Shown here: piece by piece, positions 5,541 to 8,248 of the stretch | Position numbering within the stretch: the stretch's first letter is position 1 | Layout of the letters: every line of letters starts with the position of its first letter | NCBI GenBank assembly: GCA_003153335.1 | Contig: PLYG01000249.1 | Coordinates: 1 to 8,248, forward strand | Length of the DNA: 8,248 nucleotides | Direction: 5' to 3' | Source: Betaproteobacteria bacterium | GTDB lineage: Bacteria > Pseudomonadota > Gammaproteobacteria > Burkholderiales > Casimicrobiaceae | Notes under the pieces: generated by a model | Databases searched by the model: none | Told to the model about the DNA's origin: nothing | The model's input: the letters and a program-made list of their open reading frames with translations, nothing else | Program-made: the position numbers and the translations under genes

Positions 5541-6425
5541 ATGCCGAATCTCGCCCAAGCAGATGAACTGCCCCGCACCGGGCAACCAGAAAAACTGGCT
5601 GTCGTTTCTGCCCGACCGGTCGCGGATTCCGACGCCTGGTTTGCCGACGCGATCGCGCGCCATAGCGACGATCCGGACTTCGTGACCGCGCTGGCGCGCG
5701 GACTCGCGGTGCTGCTGACCCTTTCGGACAAGAAGCGCCGCATGTCGATCGCGCAGGTGAGCCATCGCACGGGGATTCCGCGCGCCGCGGCACGCCGGAG
5801 CCTGCACACGCTGTCGAAACTCGGCTTCGTCACGGCCGACGACACGCGCCGGTTCTACCTGCGCCCGCGCGTCCTGTCGTTCGGCCACGGCTATCTGTCG
5901 GCGTCGCCATTGGCCATACTCGCCCAGCCCATCCTCGATCGTCTGGGGGAGTCGCTGCGCGAAGCCTGCTCGCTCGCCACCCTGGACGGCGACGAGATCG
6001 TTTACCTCGCGCGCTCGGCATCGTCGCGCGTCATGTCGCCGGCGATGAACGCCGGGCGTCGCCTTCCGGCCTATTGCACGTCGATCGGGCACGCCATTCT
6101 CGCGCATCTGCCGCCGGACGAGCTGAACGAGTACCTGGCCCGCGTGCAGTTCCATCCGTTCACCGCATACACCCCGAGCTCGACGGAAGGGCTGCGCGCA
6201 TTGCTGACGGCCGTGCACGAATCGGGATTCGCATTCGCGAGCCAGATGATGGAACCGCGCCTTTGTACGCTGGCGGTTCCCATTCGCGACGTAGGGGGAA
6301 ACTACGTCGCCGGGATCAACGTCATCCTCCAGGGACGATTGGTCACGCGCAGCGAAACGGCGGAGCGGTTCTATCACCCGTTGCAGCAGGCGGCGATGGA
6401 GCTCGGCTCGTTGCTGCTGCCGTAA
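5541..6425 (+). CDS. IclR-family regulator, PcaR/PcaU/PobR type, probably controlling protocatechuate genes
   Basis: The 294-residue protein has a winged helix-turn-helix at about 47-108, with recognition-helix region SHRTGIPRAAARRSLHTL (74-91), followed by the C-terminal IclR effector-binding domain (about 120-294). Segments such as ARGLAVLLTLS, RPRVLSFGHGYL, LDGDEIVYLARSA and RLPAYCTSIGHAILA are characteristic of the beta-ketoadipate/protocatechuate regulators PcaR, PcaU and PobR rather than generic IclR proteins. A 45-residue N-terminal extension precedes the DNA-binding domain. The ATG at 5541 has AAAGG six bases upstream. The protein probably senses protocatechuate or a pathway intermediate and acts on the divergent region 5271-5540, and perhaps on the 154-bp gap before ligI. 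It is encoded on the plus strand just before the ring-cleavage genes, as expected for a local regulator. The effector identity is inferred from the family. Confidence 0.88.
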   Translation: MPNLAQADELPRTGQPEKLAVVSARPVADSDAWFADAIARHSDDPDFVTALARGLAVLLTLSDKKRRMSIAQVSHRTGIPRAAARRSLHTLSKLGFVTADDTRRFYLRPRVLSFGHGYLSASPLAILAQPILDRLGESLREACSLATLDGDEIVYLARSASSRVMSPAMNAGRRLPAYCTSIGHAILAHLPPDELNEYLARVQFHPFTAYTPSSTEGLRALLTAVHESGFAFASQMMEPRLCTLAVPIRDVGGNYVAGINVILQGRLVTRSETAERFYHPLQQAAMELGSLLLP

Positions 6426-6433
6426 TGTTTCGC

Positions 6434-6474
6434 GCCGCCGGCGCTGGCGGCCGGAAGTCGCTGTAGGCTATGAT
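6434..6474 (+). promoter_or_regulatory. Possible ligI operon promoter with upstream inverted repeat (weak)
   Basis: The 154-bp gap between the IclR stop and ligI (6426-6579) holds GCCGCC (6434-6439) and GGCGGC (6446-6451) as an inverted repeat, followed by TATGAT (6469-6474), which resembles a -10 box. No good -35 box is present, as in activator-dependent promoters. The hairpin lacks a following T run, so it does not look like an intrinsic terminator and the ring-cleavage genes might also be read through from iclR. Nothing else is seen in the gap. Confidence 0.25.
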
Positions 6475-6568
6475 CTGCAACATGTCATGCCAGGCTGCCG
6501 CCGGTTCGCGTCCGGCAATGCCCACTGCCGTCGAACGAATAGCGCAGGACGACGCGCAGTCATTGACC

Positions 6569-6575
6569 AAAGGGA
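6569..6575 (+). promoter_or_regulatory. Ribosome binding site deciding the ligI start
   Basis: AAAGGGA lies before two consecutive ATG codons at 6577 and 6580 and a third at 6592. Spacing from the GGG is two bases to the first, five to the second and seventeen to the third, so the ATG at 6580 is preferred. Confidence 0.6.
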
Positions 6576-6579
6576 CATG

Positions 6580-7488
6580 ATGGAATTCCAGATGACGCCG
6601 GGGTGGCTGCCGTTTTACCCCAACCCATCGAAGCCTCGCTTCAAGCTCCCCGCCGGCGCCGTGGACGCGCATTGCCACGTATTCGGCCCGGGCGCGCAGT
6701 TTCCGTACGCACCCGAACGCAAGTACACGCCGTGCGACGCGTCGAAAAATCAGTTGTTCGCATTGCGCGATCATCTGGGCTTTGCCCGCAACGTGATCGT
6801 CCAGGCGACCTGCCACGGCAGCGACAACCGCGCGCTGGTCGATGCGCTCCGGCACTCGAACGGCATGGCACGCGGCGTGGTCACGGTCAAGCGCAACGTG
6901 ACCGACCGGGAACTGCAGGACCTGCACGCAGCCGGCGTGCGCGGCACCCGCTTCAATTTCGTCAAGCGGCTGGTGGACTTCACCCCGCGCGAGGTGCTGA
7001 TGGAAATTGCCCACCGTATCGCGCCGCTGGGCTGGCATGTGGTGATTTATTTCGAGGCGGTCGATCTGCCCGAGCTGTGGGACTTTTTTACCGCACTGCC
7101 GGCCACCGTAGTCGTCGATCACATGGGCCGCCCGGACTGCGCTAAGCCGGTCGACGGCCCCGAGTTTGAGTTGTTCATAAAAATGATGCGCGAACACGAC
7201 AACATCTGGTCCAAGGTGAGCTGCCCCGAGCGCCTGTCGGTGTCGGGCCCGCCCGCGCTCAACTTTGAGCCGAACGCCTACAGAGATGTGGTGCCGTTTG
7301 CGCGCAGGCTGGTCGAGACCTTCCCGGACCGCGTGCTGTGGGGCACCGACTGGCCGCATCCCAACCTCAAGGACCACATGCCCGACGACGGCCTGTTGGT
7401 CGACTTTATCCCGCATATCGCAACGACGGCCGAGCTGCGGCACAAGCTGCTGGTCGACAACCCGATGCGGCTTTACTGGAGCAGCTAA
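6580..7488 (+). CDS. ligI: 2-pyrone-4,6-dicarboxylate lactonase (PDC hydrolase)
   Basis: The 302-residue protein is an amidohydrolase-superfamily TIM barrel that opens the lactone 2-pyrone-4,6-dicarboxylate to 4-oxalomesaconate in the protocatechuate 4,5-cleavage pathway (pmdD in Comamonas). The first-strand motif VDAHCHVFGP places His31 and His33; VVVDHMGRP gives His181; and WGTDWPHPN gives the catalytic Asp257. These match the LigI positions His31, His33, His180 and Asp248, an enzyme reported to work without a metal. The RGTRFNF segment (121-127) is also typical of LigI-like lactonases. Length agrees with the family (about 290-300). The start at 6580 is chosen for ribosome-site spacing; 6577 would add only one residue, and a reading from 6487 adds 31 residues with no family support. 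The gene ends four bases before ligA. The order hydrolase-ligA-ligB matches the D-A-B order of Comamonas pmd genes. Confidence 0.92.
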   Translation: MEFQMTPGWLPFYPNPSKPRFKLPAGAVDAHCHVFGPGAQFPYAPERKYTPCDASKNQLFALRDHLGFARNVIVQATCHGSDNRALVDALRHSNGMARGVVTVKRNVTDRELQDLHAAGVRGTRFNFVKRLVDFTPREVLMEIAHRIAPLGWHVVIYFEAVDLPELWDFFTALPATVVVDHMGRPDCAKPVDGPEFELFIKMMREHDNIWSKVSCPERLSVSGPPALNFEPNAYRDVVPFARRLVETFPDRVLWGTDWPHPNLKDHMPDDGLLVDFIPHIATTAELRHKLLVDNPMRLYWSS

Positions 7489-7492
7489 AGTC

Positions 7493-7888
7493 ATGGCACT
7501 CGACAAACCGTACAAGGACATCCCCGGCACGACCATATTCGACGCCGAACAGTCGCGGCTGGGCTATCACCTCAACCAGTTCTGCATGTCGCTGATGAAA
7601 GCCGGGAACCGCGAACGCTTCAAGGCCAACGAGCGCGCCTACCTTGATGAATGGCCGATGACCGAGGAGCAAAAGCAGGCGGTGATGGCGCGGGACCTGA
7701 ATCGGTGTATCGCCGCCGGCGGCAACATTTATTTCCTGGCCAAGATCGGCGCCACCGACGGCCGGAGCTTTCAATACATGGCCGCGAGCATGACCGGCAT
7801 GACGCAGGAGGAGTACGCGAAAATGATGCTGAACGGCGGCCGCTCGATCGAGGGCAACCGGACACTCGGAGAAAAGAAGCATGGCTAA
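7493..7888 (+). CDS. ligA: Protocatechuate 4,5-dioxygenase, alpha subunit
   Basis: The 131-residue protein is the small subunit of the type II extradiol dioxygenase LigAB, which opens protocatechuate between C4 and C5 to 4-carboxy-2-hydroxymuconate-6-semialdehyde. The helical LigA fold is recognised from IPGTTIFDAEQSRLGYHLNQ (10-29), NRERFKANERAYLDEW (39-54) and the hallmark AAGGNIYFLAKIGATDG (74-90), followed by FQYMAASMTGMTQEEY. Sphingobium LigA has 139 residues, so this is full length. The alpha subunit caps the active site in the beta subunit and contains no iron ligand itself. The ATG at 7493 is four bases after the ligI stop, with GGAG about eleven bases upstream inside ligI. Its 3' end overlaps ligB by 8 bp, which suggests coupled translation of the two subunits. 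Confidence 0.95.
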   Translation: MALDKPYKDIPGTTIFDAEQSRLGYHLNQFCMSLMKAGNRERFKANERAYLDEWPMTEEQKQAVMARDLNRCIAAGGNIYFLAKIGATDGRSFQYMAASMTGMTQEEYAKMMLNGGRSIEGNRTLGEKKHG

Positions 7889-8248
7889 GATCACCGCCAG
7901 CGTCTACACCTCGCACGTGCCGGCCATCGGCGCGGCGCTCGACCTGGGCAAGAGCGGCGACCCGTACTGGCAGCCCTTGTTCAAAGGCTACGAGCCGTCG
8001 AAGGAATGGCTGAAGGCGCATACACCCGACGTCGTCTTCCTGGTCTACAACGATCACGCGACGGCGTTCAGCCTGGAGGTGATCCCTACCTTCGCCATCG
8101 GCTGCGCCGCCGAATTCAAGCCCGCCGACGAAGGCTGGGGCCCGCGCCAGGTGCCCACCGTCATCGGTCACCCGGAGCTGGCTGCGCATATCGCGCAGTC
8201 GGTGATCCAGGACAATTTCGATCTCACCATCGTCAACAAGATGGACGT
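7881..8248 (+). CDS. ligB: Protocatechuate 4,5-dioxygenase, beta (catalytic) subunit, partial
   Basis: The gene continues past the right edge; 122 complete codons are visible out of about 280-300. The product is the iron(II) catalytic subunit of the class III extradiol dioxygenase. Iron ligands are visible as His12 in TSHVPAIG and His59 in VYNDHATAF, equivalent to LigB His12 and His61; the third ligand (Glu242 in LigB) lies beyond the edge. The segments FKGYEPSKEW, PTFAIGCAAEFKPADEGWGP and GHPELAAHIAQS match LigB closely. The ATG at 7881 lies within the end of ligA (ATGGCTAA is shared), with a GGAGAAAAGAAG region upstream as ribosome site. The dehydrogenase ligC (pmdC) would be expected next, outside the window. 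Confidence 0.95.
   Translation, partial: MAKITASVYTSHVPAIGAALDLGKSGDPYWQPLFKGYEPSKEWLKAHTPDVVFLVYNDHATAFSLEVIPTFAIGCAAEFKPADEGWGPRQVPTVIGHPELAAHIAQSVIQDNFDLTIVNKMD

Noticed and set aside
6434..6451. Intrinsic terminator after the IclR gene
   Set aside because: The GCCGCC/GGCGGC inverted repeat is not followed by a run of T, so termination cannot be supported.
6467..6474. A further regulator half-site (GGCTATGA) before ligI, and a similar GGCTATCA at 5534-5541
   Set aside because: They share only part of the CTATGG repeat, occur singly without a dyad, and the short match is expected by chance in a window this size.
6343..7536. A 397-codon minus-strand open frame opposite ligI
   Set aside because: It lies antisense to a well-recognised lactonase and shows only shadow-frame composition without a domain.

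Overview
The window is GC-rich, tightly packed proteobacterial DNA. The 4,5-cleavage protocatechuate genes in the order hydrolase-ligA-ligB and the gene content point to a betaproteobacterium, probably Burkholderiales; this is inferred from gene order and protein sequence only. There are nine genes in two divergent units, with no rRNA, tRNA, CRISPR array or insertion sequence visible.

Left unit (minus strand, 5270 down to 1). From a promoter near 5334-5363 the order is: a CoA-acylating aldehyde dehydrogenase (3825-5270), a short citrate-synthase-fold protein of the citryl-CoA lyase type (2869-3735), a three-domain thiamine-diphosphate (ThDP) enzyme of the acetolactate synthase/decarboxylase superfamily (1038-2816), a TIM-barrel sugar-phosphate-isomerase/dehydroshikimate-dehydratase-like protein (116-1012), and the first 29 codons of a shikimate-dehydrogenase-like gene (1-88, running off the left edge). 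Gaps are 25-89 bp and the direction is uniform, so this looks like one operon.

Right unit (plus strand, 5541 to the right edge). An IclR-family regulator of the PcaR/PcaU/PobR type (5541-6425) is followed by 2-pyrone-4,6-dicarboxylate lactonase (ligI/pmdD, 6580-7488), the protocatechuate 4,5-dioxygenase alpha subunit (ligA, 7493-7888) and the beta subunit (ligB, 7881 to the right edge, partial). The 270-bp divergent intergenic region holds three copies of CTATGG in inverted/direct arrangement, a plausible operator for the IclR regulator.

How the genes may work together (inference). The last intermediate of the 4,5-cleavage pathway before aldolase cleavage is 4-carboxy-4-hydroxy-2-oxoadipate (CHA). 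ThDP decarboxylation of its 2-oxo acid end would give the mono-semialdehyde of citrate. A CoA-acylating aldehyde dehydrogenase would turn that into citryl-CoA, and a citryl-CoA lyase would split it to acetyl-CoA and oxaloacetate. The three otherwise unassigned left-operon genes match these three steps in chemistry, giving a possible undescribed lower branch that replaces the usual CHA aldolase (pyruvate plus oxaloacetate). The TIM-barrel protein and shikimate-dehydrogenase-like protein could supply protocatechuate from shikimate via 3-dehydroshikimate. No substrate can be proved from sequence alone, and the stereochemistry of citryl-CoA is an open problem for the model.
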